DNA of 11,739 bases from Eimeria necatrix. Its lineage: Eukaryota > Apicomplexa > Conoidasida > Eucoccidiorida > Eimeriidae. The DNA is taken from assembly GCF_000499385.1 (NCBI RefSeq), contig NW_013651807.1, positions 70,001-81,739 of the forward strand. Direction: 5' to 3'. Under the pieces are notes generated by a model. The model worked only from the letters and a program-made list of their open reading frames with translations, did not search any database and was not told where the DNA came from. Each line of letters begins with the position of its first letter. The stretch's first letter is position 1. The position numbers were made by a program, and so were the translations under genes. Positions 1-8,703 of this stretch are shown here, one piece after another.

Positions 1-137
1 CTGCTGCTGCTGCTGCTGAAGCAGCGCCTGCTGCTGCTGCTGCAGCTGCAGCTGCGGGTAGTGCACGCGCTGCGGCTGCTGCTGCTGCGGGTAGCCGTGC
101 CTGAAGGCATAAGCGTCCTCCGGACGCCTCAGCCACA

Positions 138-172
<35 letters not shown>

Positions 173-294
173 AACGCCCAATCCCACTGCTGCTGCTGCT
201 GCTGCTGGCGGCTCTGCTGCTGGTGCCTCAGGCTTCTCTCTGCTTCCGCCTCAGCACCATGTTTTGTTTTCTGTTTTTTAATTTCTTTTTTCGC
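1..294 (-). CDS. Gln-rich protein, partial exon running off the left edge
   Basis: On the minus strand one frame stays open from about 294 to base 1 and mixes complex sequence with poly-Gln. It begins with a Lys-rich charged stretch (AKKEIKKQKTKHGAEAEAER), followed by QWDWAL, a run of 11 Gln, then LWLRRPEDAYAFRHGYP and RVHYPQL before more Gln at the edge. The non-repeat segments use all amino-acid types and read like true protein, while the plus strand here is poly-Leu. The minus sequence CTTGCAG at 301-295 is a good 3' splice site for an exon starting at 294. An upstream exon may lie at about 328-428 (frame reading AIYSSDCAFVEPN, with a possible GTGGAC donor), giving a 36-bp intron; alternatively the same frame simply continues upstream without a splice. 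I see no start codon. The protein is not recognised. The reading frame is fairly secure, the exon boundary is not. Confidence 0.5.
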
Positions 295-339
295 CTGCAA
301 GTCGAAGGCCCGCAGCCGCCGCCGCGTCCACACAGTCGG

Positions 340-377
<38 letters not shown>

Positions 378-420
378 ATGTTGGGTTCCACAAAGGCGCA
401 GTCCGACGAATAGATAGCGA

Positions 421-429
421 ATGCAACCT

Positions 430-463
<34 letters not shown>

Positions 464-548
464 GGGGACCAGTGGGGATGCAGAGGCAGCAGCAGCAGCA
501 GCAGCACTGCGGAAGCAGCAGAAATGGCGCTTACAAGAAAAGGAACAT

Positions 549-597
<49 letters not shown>

Positions 598-861
598 CCC
601 GGCGCCCAAATCCCGTCTGCCGCCTCGGCAGCGGCGACTGAGCCTTTGGAGTTGCGAGTAGTTTTAATTAATTGAATTAAATGAAATTAAAATTAAATTA
701 AAATTAAATTAAAATTAAATTAAAATTAAATTAATTAAAAATATTTATTTTCCACTCTCACCCGTGGCGGTGCAGCGGAGGGCCGCAGAGCCAGTGGCTG
801 CTGCTGCTGCAGCGGATACACCGCAGCCGCCCGTCCCGGGGGCTAGACCCGTACCGCCGCT

Positions 862-900
<39 letters not shown>

Positions 901-994
901 CAGGCAGCAGCAGCAGCACAGGCAGCAGCAGCTGGGCGGCAAGAGCGAGGAGCAGGCAAAGTCGCAGCAGCAACGCAGCCAGCCAGCTAGCTAG
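421..994 (+). CDS. Ala/Gln-rich hypothetical protein, two exons (421-657, 776-994)
   Basis: The first exon starts with ATG at 421; an in-frame TAG lies two codons upstream, so either this is the start or an acceptor lies just inside (CTGCAG at 428-433). It reads poly-Ala, GPVGMQR, poly-Gln, HCGSSRNGAYKKRNIT, poly-Ala, then PGAQIPSAASAAATEPLELR. A donor GTAGTT at 658 and an acceptor GGTGCAG ending at 775 are both phase 0, joining LELR to RRAAEPVAAAAA. The second exon continues DTPQPPVPGARPVPPL, poly-Gln with HR interruptions, and GGKSEEQAKSQQQRSQPAS, stopping at the first TAG of the GCTA array. The intron is made of AATTAAATTA units, like the AT-rich intron of the downstream CCCH gene. The protein would be about 151 residues and mostly disordered. 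There is no recognisable domain and the function is unknown. Upstream exons are possible. Confidence 0.42.
664..752. repeat. AT-rich (AAATTAAAATT)n intronic repeat
   Basis: This block consists almost only of A and T in short AAATTAAAATT-type units. It lies between the proposed donor at 658 and the polypyrimidine-bearing acceptor ending at 775, so it is most simply intron sequence of the 421-994 gene. The composition matches intron 9711-10035 of the CCCH gene. Confidence 0.7.
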
Positions 995-1430
995 CCAGCC
1001 AGCTTGATAGCCAGCTAGCTAGCTAAATAGCCAGCTAGCTAGCTAGCTAAATAGCCAGCTAGCTAGCTAGCTAGCTAGCTAAATAGCTAAATAGCTAGCT
1101 AGCTAGCCAGCTAGCTAGCTAGCTAGCCAGCTAGCTAGCTAGCTAGATAGGATAGCTAGCTACGCGGGTGCACCTCGCCGGCTCTGCCTACTCCTTCATC
1201 TGACTACACAAATAGCTGGCTGGCTAGCTAGCTAGCCAACAAGCTAGCTAGCATAGCTGCATAACTAGCTAGCTAGCTAGCTAGCTAGCTAGCTAGCTAG
1301 CGAGTTATGCAGCTGTGCTAGCTAGCTAGCTAGCTAGCTAGCTAGCTAGCTGTGCAGCTATGCTAGCTAGCTAGCTAGCTAGCTAGCTGTGCAGCTATGC
1401 TAGCTAGCTAGCTAGCTGGCTAGCTAGCTG
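984..1430. repeat. (GCTA)n tetranucleotide array, self-complementary
   Basis: Nearly the whole interval is GCTA/CTAG repeats. It is broken by AAATAG and CCAG variants, a unique island at about 1152-1215, and three copies of a GCAGCTATGC- or GTGCAGCTATGC-like spacer. Because CTAG is its own reverse complement and has period four, TAG occurs in every frame on both strands. The plus gene on the left stops at 992-994 and the minus gene on the right stops at 1426-1424, both on TAG codons supplied by the array. Confidence 0.9.
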
Positions 1431-1561
1431 GAGTGGCTGCTTACGTCCCAGAGATTGCGAATGAAGGAAAGGCGGCTGCTGCTGCAGCGGTGCGAAGAGA
1501 AGCGGAAAGCAGCAGAGCCGCAGCGCGGGCAGAAGGCCCCTAAACACAAAAACAAACAGCA

Positions 1562-1602
<41 letters not shown>

Positions 1603-1743
1603 AGCGGCTGCGGGAGGTGGTTGGGGTGCTGCTGCTGCTCTTGAAGCAGCAGCAGCAAAGCAGCAGCAGCAGCAACACCGCGTCGATGACAGACAGCGGA
1701 AGCAGCAAGGCAAAACACAACCAGAAGCATTAGCATTAGCATT

Positions 1744-1806
<63 letters not shown>

Positions 1807-1951
1807 CGCGGGCAGGGCTCCCTCGTTGTGCTGCTTCTCGGGCAGTTAAGAGCAGCACAAAAAGAACAAACTGAAAGAGAAGTTTTATGAAGGCCCATTA
1901 AAAACAAATGCGACTGCAGCAGCTGCTCCTTAGTTGACTGCAGCACTGCCA

Positions 1952-2007
<56 letters not shown>

Positions 2008-2106
2008 TGCTGCGACGGTTGCAGCGTCGTCTGGCCTTGCTGTTGGCTGCTCGGCTGCTTCTGGTCGCCCTTTTGCTGCTGCTGCTGCGGCTTCTGCTGC
2101 AGCTTC

Positions 2107-2148
<42 letters not shown>

Positions 2149-2458
2149 GGCCATAGCGGCAGCAGCCGGACGAAGTTGCTGAGAATAATTCGCTGCGAAT
2201 TTGCTGCTTCATCCGCTTGCTGCTGCTGCTGCTGCGGGCTCGTTGCAGCAGCAGCAGCAGCAGCACGCATGCGGCCGTCAGTCTGCTGCCGCAGATCAGC
2301 AGCAAAATAGCGGTCCCCTGTGCTGCTGCTGCTGCTGCTGCTGCTGCCAAGGGGCCCCCTTAGGGGGCCCCCATCTGAGCAGCAATACTTTCTTTCCAGC
2401 AGCACTTGCTGCTGCTTCAGAGCTGCATGCAGCGCCTTGCGGTCAACGCGGTACAACC

Positions 2459-2500
<42 letters not shown>

Positions 2501-3024
2501 CATTGTTGTTGCTGCTGCTGCTCTGTGGGTTGCCACTGCTTGATGCAGTTGGCTGCACCCCATTGCAGCCAGCAGCAGCAGCAGCTCCTGCTGCTGCTGC
2601 TGCTGCGGGGGGTTGCTGCTGCAGCGGCAGCAGCAGCCCATTCTTTTCCATTCTCCGACCGAGCCGCTGCAGCAGCAGATTAAAACCAGCAGCAAATGCT
2701 GCTCCTCCTGCTGCAGCAGCACCTGCTGCTGCTGCTGCGCGACCTGCAGCAAGGTACAAAGTGGTGTCGGCTTTTTTGGTGTCTTCTGCTGCTGCTGCTG
2801 CTGCTGCATCTGCTGCTGCAGCGTCCTTCTGGCGCCCGGGCCTCCGCCTCGGGTGCTGGAACTTGCTGCTGCTGCTGCTGCTGCTGCTTTGCTGCTGCTG
2901 CTGCTGCTGCTCGTTCACTGGCGTCGGCTTCAGCAGCTCTTCTAACTCAGGGTCTCCCTCCACCTCCAGCTGGAAGATAGGGTCCTCGCTGCTGCTGCTG
3001 CTGCTACTGTTGCTGCTGCTACTG

Positions 3025-3059
<35 letters not shown>

Positions 3060-3156
3060 AGTGTTTTTGGCTCCATCGCCGCTGCTGCTGCTGCTGTTTG
3101 TGCTGCTGGCTTTGCTGCAGGGGAGGTTTCCGCTTGCGTCTGCCTTTGAAACGGGC

Positions 3157-3191
<35 letters not shown>

Positions 3192-4094
3192 TTTTTGTTG
3201 TTGCTGCGGTTGTTGCTTCTGCTGCTGCTGTTGCTGCTTCTGCTGTTGTTGCTGCTGCTGCGGTTGTTGCTTCTGCTGCTGCTGTTGTTGTTGCTGTGGT
3301 TTTTGTTGTTGCTGCAGCTGTTGTTGTTGCTGCTGCTGCGGTTGTTGCTTCTGCTGCTGCTGCTGTTGTTGTTGCTGCGGCTTTTGTTGTTGCTGCAACT
3401 GCTGTTGTTGCTGCTGCTGCGGCTGTTGCTTCTGCTGCTGCTGTTGTTGCTGCTGTGGTTTTTGTTGTTGCTGCTGCGGTTGTTGCTTCTGCTGCTGCTG
3501 CTGCTGCTGTTGCTGTTGTTTCTGTTGCTGCTGCAGCTGTTGTTGTGGCTGCTGCTGCGGCTGTTGCTTCTGCTGCTGTTGTTGTTGCTGTGGTTTTTGC
3601 TGCTGCTGCAGCTGTTGTTGTTGCTGCTGCGGTTGTTGCTTCTGCTGCTGCTGCGGTTGTTGCTTCTGCTGCTGCTGCTGTTGTTGTGGCTTTTGTTGTT
3701 GCTGCAGCTGCTGTTGTTGCTGTGGTTTTTGTTGTTGCTGCTGCGGTTGTTGCTTCTGCTGCTGCTGCTGTTGTTGCTGTTGTTTCTGTTGCTGCTGCAG
3801 CTGTTGTTGTGGCTGCTGCTGCGGCTGTTGCTTCTGCTGCTGTGGTTGCTGTGGTTTTTGCTGTTGCTGCAGCTGTTGTTGCTGCTGCGGTTGTTGCTGT
3901 TGCTGCTGCGGTTGTTGCTGCTTCTGCTGCTGTTGCTGTTGTGGCTGCCGCTGCTGCTGCTGCTGCTGTTGCTGCTGCTGCCCCTGGTTGCCCGTCGGCG
4001 TTCCCTGCGCCGCTGAGCCCTCTGCTGCAGCAGCAGCAGCAGTGCTGCTGCGATTTTTGCTGTTGCTGCTGCTACGAATCCTGCCTTTGCCCCC

Positions 4095-4131
<37 letters not shown>

Positions 4132-4210
4132 TTGCGAATGCTTCCTCTGTTTGTGGTCCACGGAGTCCTTGCTGCTGGGGGCTGCGTGGCTGGCGTTGAG
4201 CCGAGTGCGG

Positions 4211-4250
<40 letters not shown>

Positions 4251-4388
4251 CTTGCTGCTGCTGCTGCTGCCGCGGGTTTTGCTGCTGCTGCTGCCGCGGA
4301 TTTTGCTGCTGCTGCTGCTGCTGCCCGGAAGCCCTACGCAGTGTACGTACTGCACTTCAACGCGATCGCCATCCACAAAGATTACTTC

Positions 4389-4426
<38 letters not shown>

Positions 4427-5604
4427 GCTGCTGCAGAGTTGGGGAGTTTGCCCACAGAGAGACGTCGGGGCTGCTGCTGCTGCTGCTGAGGGGATGGCCG
4501 TAGCTGTAGGGCAGCTGCTGCAGCTGCTGCTGCTGCTGCTGCTGCTGGGGGCTTACGCCCCAAGAAGGCAGCTGCTGCTGCTGCAGCGGCAGAGCCGTGC
4601 GTGCAGCAGCAGGAGATGCAGCAGGATATTGGATGGGGCGTTGCTGCTGCTGCTGCTGCCAGGAAACTCCTCCATAATGTATGTGGCGCTGCTGCTGCTG
4701 CAGCAGCAGTTGCTGCTGCTGCTGCTGCTGGAGTTGCTGCTGCTGGAGCTGCTGCTGCTGGAGCTGCTGCTGCTGGAGTTGCTGCTGCTGGAGCTGCTGC
4801 TGCTGGATCTGGTGCTGCTGGATCTGCTGCTGCTGGATCTGCTGCTGCTGGAGCAGCTGCTGCTGCTGCAGCTGCTGTTGCTGGTGCAGCTGCTGTGGGT
4901 GCAGCTGCGGGTGCTGCAGCTGCTGCAACTGCGGGGGCTGCAGCTGCTGCGGGTGCTGCAGCTGCTGCAGCTGCTGCGGGTGCTGCAGCTGCTGCGGGTG
5001 CTGCAGCTGCTGCAGCTGCTGCGGGTGCTGCAGCTGCTGCAGCTGCTGCGGGTGCTGCAGCTGCGGCGGGTGCTGCAGTTGCGGTGGGTGCTGCAGCTGC
5101 TGCAGCTGCTGCGGGTGCTGCAGCTGCTGCAGCTGCTGCGGGTGCTGCAGCTGCTGCAGCTGCTGCAGCTGTGGCACGTGCTGCAGCTGCGGCGGCTGCT
5201 GCAGCTGCGGCTGCTGCAGCGGCGGCGGCTGCTGCAGCTGCGGCTGCTGCAGCTGCGCGTAGCTGCCGCCGATTTGCACAGGCTGCTGCTGCTGCAGCAG
5301 CAGCACCTGCCTCTTCCGCTGCTGCTGCTGCTGCTGCGGGGAAGGTGTGGGGGGCCCCTCACTCCTGGGGGGCCCCCAGGGGCCCCACGGGGTCAGGGGG
5401 CCCCTGAAGGCAATGGGGGCCCCCGGGCTTTGGGGGCCCCTCTGCTGCTGCATGCTTCTTGCTGCTGCTTCGCCGTTAGTGCATTATGAACTTGTTGCAG
5501 CAGCAGCAGCAGCAGCTGCTGCTGCTGTCGCTGCAGCGCGGGTCACGCTACTGCTGCTAACAGGGCTACCGTTGCTGCTGCTGCTGTTGGTACTGCTCTT
5601 ATGG

Positions 5605-5659
<55 letters not shown>

Positions 5660-5893
5660 GGCTGCTGCAGCAAACACTCGATACGTCTCTTGCAGCTGCT
5701 GCAGTGTCTGCAGCAGGAAAATGACTGCGGCGCTACTGCTGTTGCTGCTGCAGCTTCAGGTGCTGCTGCTGCTTCTGCTGCTGCGGCTCCGAAGAAAATC
5801 ACTGCGAGTGCAGCCTCGGTTGCTGCTGCTGTTTGTTTGCTGCTGCTGCAGCAGCAGCTGCTGCTGCTGTGTCGCAGCGCGAATCCAGACAAG
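1424..5893 (-). CDS. Giant Gln/Ser/Ala-rich low-complexity protein with C-terminal Cys-rich zinc-ribbon-like tail
   Basis: Phase-consistent exons on the minus strand are 5893-5803, 5707-5594, 5333-1808, 1637-1563 and 1539-1424, giving about 1,306 residues plus an unseen start. The main exon is open for 3.5 kb. Poly-Q, S and A runs alternate with islands such as VQIGGSYAQL, SPDVSLWANSPTL, REVIFVDGDRVEVQYVHCVG, EDPIFQLEVEGDPELEELL, LYRVDRKALHAALKQQQVLL, RYFAADLRQQTDGRM and RIILSNFVRLLPLWPE. The tail has CSFCAALNC, then a Pro/Ala linker, then AFCPRCGSAAF and ends SFIRNLWDVSSHSS; the two CxxC pairs suggest a zinc ribbon. The main acceptor is CCTTCCCCGCAG ending at 5334, so the ATG at 5453, inside GGGGCCCC repeats, is probably intronic. 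A further 46-bp intron at about 2390-2345 is possible. The family and function are not recognised; disordered Gln-rich proteins are often nuclear or RNA-granule scaffolds, but that is only a guess. Confidence 0.55.
1740..1803. repeat. CAG array inside the penultimate-region intron of the minus-strand gene
   Basis: On the sense (minus) strand this is CTG, which would code for poly-Leu if read through. A donor GTATGC at 1807-1802 and an acceptor CAAGAG ending at 1638 remove it as part of a 170-bp intron that also holds ATTAGC repeats (GCTAAT on the sense strand) at 1729-1745. Confidence 0.55.
3156..3980 (-). repeat. Higher-order poly-Gln repeat with Lys/Pro/Leu punctuation (about 275 codons)
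   Basis: This block within the large minus-strand protein is nearly all Gln, with regularly placed K, P and L. The unit resembles LQQQQKPQ(7-9)KQQPQ(4-7), about 28-32 residues, repeated roughly eight to ten times. Unlike the pure CAG runs elsewhere, Gln is coded by a mix of CAG and CAA (TTG on the plus strand), so slippage alone does not explain it. Confidence 0.8.
4711..4862 (-). repeat. 15-bp coding repeat (L/I)QQQQ
   Basis: The minus frame reads about ten tandem copies of LQQQQ or IQQQQ, one with His in place of a Gln. The 15-bp DNA unit is CAGCTCCAGCAGCAG with C/T and GATC variants. Confidence 0.75.
4863..5265 (-). repeat. LQHPQQLQQ and LQQPQ coding repeats
   Basis: The N-terminal part of the large minus-strand protein is built from LQHPQQLQQ and LQQPQLQQP modules, with 18- and 27-bp DNA units made from CTGCAG, CACCCG and CAG blocks. 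The result is a Pro/His-punctuated Gln-Leu tract, probably disordered or weakly helical. Confidence 0.75.
5347..5442. repeat. Cluster of six GGGGCCCC palindromes, probably intronic
   Basis: Six GGGGCCCC-core copies occur in under 100 bases, with short unique spacers. The cluster lies just upstream (on the minus strand) of the CCTTCCCCGCAG acceptor of the large gene, so it likely belongs to the 260-bp intron 5593-5334. Two further copies lie at 2349-2373. Confidence 0.6.
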
Positions 5894-5984
5894 CTAAAAA
5901 GAAAATTAAGTTTTGACTTTCGAAGTCAAAAAAGCATTAAAATTCTGCAGCAGGGGGTAACACCTTGAAGGAGCAGCATGCAGC

Positions 5985-6025
<41 letters not shown>

Positions 6026-6206
6026 GTGCTGCTGCAGCCACGCCAGCAGCAGCAGGGCCGGCTGCTGCGCTGGTGCTGCTGCATGTACTGCTGAGGGGCT
6101 CCCCTGCAGGTTCTTTCTTTTCCTTTTTTACGTTTTCAACTTCTTGGGTTTAGCAGCAGCTATTTAGCTTTTTGCTGTTGCAGCAGCAGCAGCAGCAACA
6201 AGTGGT
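5894..6206. other. Divergent inter-gene region with no firm gene
   Basis: This separates the minus gene (5' part near 5893) from plus-strand coding beyond 6200. It holds a CAG run at 5988-6021, a pyrimidine-rich stretch at 6111-6142 and an A/T-rich stretch at 5895-5943. On the minus strand TTTTCTTTTTAG is a strong acceptor ending at 5894, so at least one more upstream exon of the minus gene must lie here or beyond. One candidate ends at 5964 (donor GTGTTA, phase 2) but would include poly-Leu and has no clear ATG. Both promoters may be here; no motif identifies them. Confidence 0.4.
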
Positions 6207-6524
6207 TGCTGCTGCAGCACCTGGCCCCGTCCGTGCCTGCTGCTGCTGCACCTTCGACCGCAGCAGCCGCAGCAGCAGCAGCTGCTGCTCCTCCTGCCCT
6301 TTTGCCTGTGACTTGCCTTATTTTGCTGCTACCTTTTGATTGTTGCTGCTGCGGACCGCCACTGCAGCAAAAACAGCAGCAACAGCAGCAGCAGCGCCAG
6401 CCCCACTGCAGCAGCAGCAGCAGCAGCAGCAGCAGCCGCAAACCCTACCTGCGCATGCACGGCCGCTCCCCGCAGTTTCCCTCGTCGAATTCCAAGGCCT
6501 AAGTGCAAACAGCAGCAGCAGCAA

Positions 6525-6571
<47 letters not shown>

Positions 6572-6639
6572 ACCAGCAAAATGGCAGCCCTAGGAGCAGG
6601 CCGGGAGGTCCAGCCATCGCTGGCCTACCGCACAGTGCT
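6207..6639 (+). CDS. Candidate plus-strand exon region, interrupted by the assembly gap
   Basis: One plus frame from 6207 reads QHLAPSVPAAAAPSTAAA and APPALLP. Another, beginning near 6368, reads APAPL, poly-Gln, PQTLPAHARPLPAVSLVEFQ, GLSANSSSSN, poly-Ser and RNQQNGSPRSRPGGPAIAGL up to the gap. A possible intron 6306-6367 (donor GTGACT, acceptor CCACTGCAG) separates them, but the phases do not join cleanly in the frame I prefer. The mixed sequence after 6430 looks coding. It may be the 5' part of the CCCH gene that resumes after the gap, or a separate gene. I recognise no domain. Confidence 0.35.
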
Positions 6640-6739
6640 NNNNNNNNNNNNNNNNNNNNNNNNNNNNNNNNNNNNNNNNNNNNNNNNNNNNNNNNNNNNN
6701 NNNNNNNNNNNNNNNNNNNNNNNNNNNNNNNNNNNNNNN
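6640..6739. other. Assembly gap of 100 N
   Basis: Exactly 100 N bases, the conventional placeholder for a scaffold gap of unknown length. It is flanked on the left by coding-like sequence and on the right by degenerate TTTAGGG repeats, so the true missing sequence is probably repeat-rich. Confidence 0.97.
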
Positions 6740-6796
6740 GTTTGGGGTAGGGGGTTTACAGTTAAGGGTTTAAGGGTTTAAAGTTTAGGGTTTAGA
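6740..6796. repeat. Degenerate telomere-like repeats
   Basis: Diverged units such as GTTTAAGGG, TTTAAAG and TTTAGGG follow directly after the gap. They are less regular than the five downstream blocks, and the gap may hide a longer array. Confidence 0.7.
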
Positions 6797-6799
6797 AGC

Positions 6800-7399
6800 A
6801 TGAGGGCAGCTGCTGCGCAGATTTGCTTTTCTGGGGAATTGCGCGTGGGCACCTTTGAAACCCTAAACCCTAAACCCTAAACCCTAAACCCTAATTTGTT
6901 ATCGGAAATGTTGGAGGATATGATTTAAATTGTGCGGGCGTTCGTGCTGCTGCTGCTGTTGCTGCTGCTGCAGGCAGCAGCAGAACAAGCAGCAGCGGAC
7001 GCCCGCGAGGCTGATGCTGCAGCAGACGCAGCAGCAGCAGCAGCTGCAGCAGCAGCAGCAGCAGCAGATGGGGCAGCAGCAAACCCCGAGTATTATGTTG
7101 ACGTTGCGAAGTTTGTTCCCCTGAGGCTTACTTATGAAGGCAAGCAAACCCTAAACCCTAAACCCTAAACCCTAGACATTGCGGGGCCACAGCAAACTCA
7201 CCTCTTTTCATCTTGGCCTTTAGACTTCATCACCTTTCTCTCAATAGGGTTTAGGGTTTAGGGTTTAGGGTTTAGGGTTTAGGGTTTAGGGTTTGGCTGC
7301 AGAGCGGCTACTGCCCCGCCGGGGAAAGCTGCACTTTCATTCACTCTTCTGAAGACAGCATCACCCCGGCCACGCAGCAATGCAAGAATTTCCTCATGG

Positions 7400-7434
<35 letters not shown>

Positions 7435-7953
7435 TGCTGCAGTTTGCGTTGCTGCTGCTGCTGCTGCGAGACGTGTTGCTGCTGCTGCTGGTGCTGCTGT
7501 ATGTGTTGCTGCTGCGGCGGGGTTTGGTGTGGCTGCTGGTGTTGCTGCCGCTGCAGCTGCAGCAGCATGTTTTTGCTGCTGCTGCAGCAAGGCGCCGTGT
7601 TGCTGCAGCTGCTGCTGCGGCAGCAGCAGCTTGTGCTGCGGCTCTTGCTGCTGCTGGTCTTACTGCTGTACCTTTGCTGCTTGGGCTGCTGCTGCTGCAT
7701 TCGATTCATCATACTGCTGCTGCTGCTGCTGCTGCACGTGTGCTGCTGCTGCTGCAGTCGGTGCTTTTGGCAGCTGACTCCTGAGGCGTGGAGCTGCCAG
7801 ATCTTAGGGTTTAGGGTTTAGGGTTTAGGGTTTAGGGTTTAGGGTTTAGGGTTTAGGGTTTGCGATCAGGGCTCCTGCAAGAATGGCATTAATTGCCCAT
7901 TTGCCCATTCGACTCCTCACTCCTCTTCGAGCCAGCGGCAGCAGCAGCAGCGG

Positions 7954-8015
<62 letters not shown>

Positions 8016-8266
8016 CCTGCAGCAGCAGCAGCCGCACCTTACCTATGGAAGCCGACCGAGTTCCGCTACGGGAGTGAACGTGGACTACAAGATGGGTTAG
8101 TTGCTGCTGCTGTTGCTGCTGCTACTTTTGCTGCTGCTGCTGCTGCTGCTCCTGGTTTTGCTGCTGTTGCTGCTGCTGCTGCTGCTGGAGTGATGCAAAC
8201 GGGTTGTTTTTTGCTGCTGCAGGAGGCGTTGGGGCGTATTCGTCTTGGCTGCAACCAGGTGAGAGT

Positions 8267-8306
<40 letters not shown>

Positions 8307-8358
8307 AACTTGAGTTAAGGCACTTTAGCTGACAGAAGCAAAAAGGGCGCATGTGAAC

Positions 8359-8397
<39 letters not shown>

Positions 8398-8668
8398 ACA
8401 CCCCACGGTGACAGGTGCGACGGTCGCCAGCCCTCACCACCGGCTGCAGCAGCAGCAGCTGCAGCAGCAGCAGTTGCAGCAGCAGCAGCTGCAGCACCAG
8501 CAGCTGCAGCAGCAGCAGCTGCAGCACCAGCAGCTGCACCAGCAGCAGCTGCACCAGCAGCAGCTGCAGCAGCAGCAGCTGCAGCAGCAGCATGTAGCCT
8601 ATGGGCATGTCAATCCTTACGGGGATTTAGACGGCTATGGGGCGCAGCAAGGGGCCCCACAGTATTCA

Positions 8669-8703
<35 letters not shown>

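Noticed and set aside
2320..4503. Long plus-strand open frame rich in poly-Cys and poly-Leu
   Set aside because: It is the antisense of the CAG-coded poly-Gln/Ser tract; it contains only C, L, G, F and A runs with no complex islands, and the opposite strand carries convincing protein segments.
4711..5265. CRISPR-like repeat array
   Set aside because: The units are contiguous codon repeats with no spacers, and the window is eukaryotic.
5451..5453. Minus-strand ATG at 5453 as start of the giant protein
   Set aside because: The first 40 codons would be translated GGGGCCCC repeats. A good acceptor CCTTCCCCGCAG ends at 5334, and phase-matched exons exist upstream at 5594-5707 and 5803-5893.
4341..5489. 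Plus-strand Leu-rich and Ala-rich frames (several overlapping)
   Set aside because: Shadows of the LQQQQ and LQHPQQ repeats of the minus gene.
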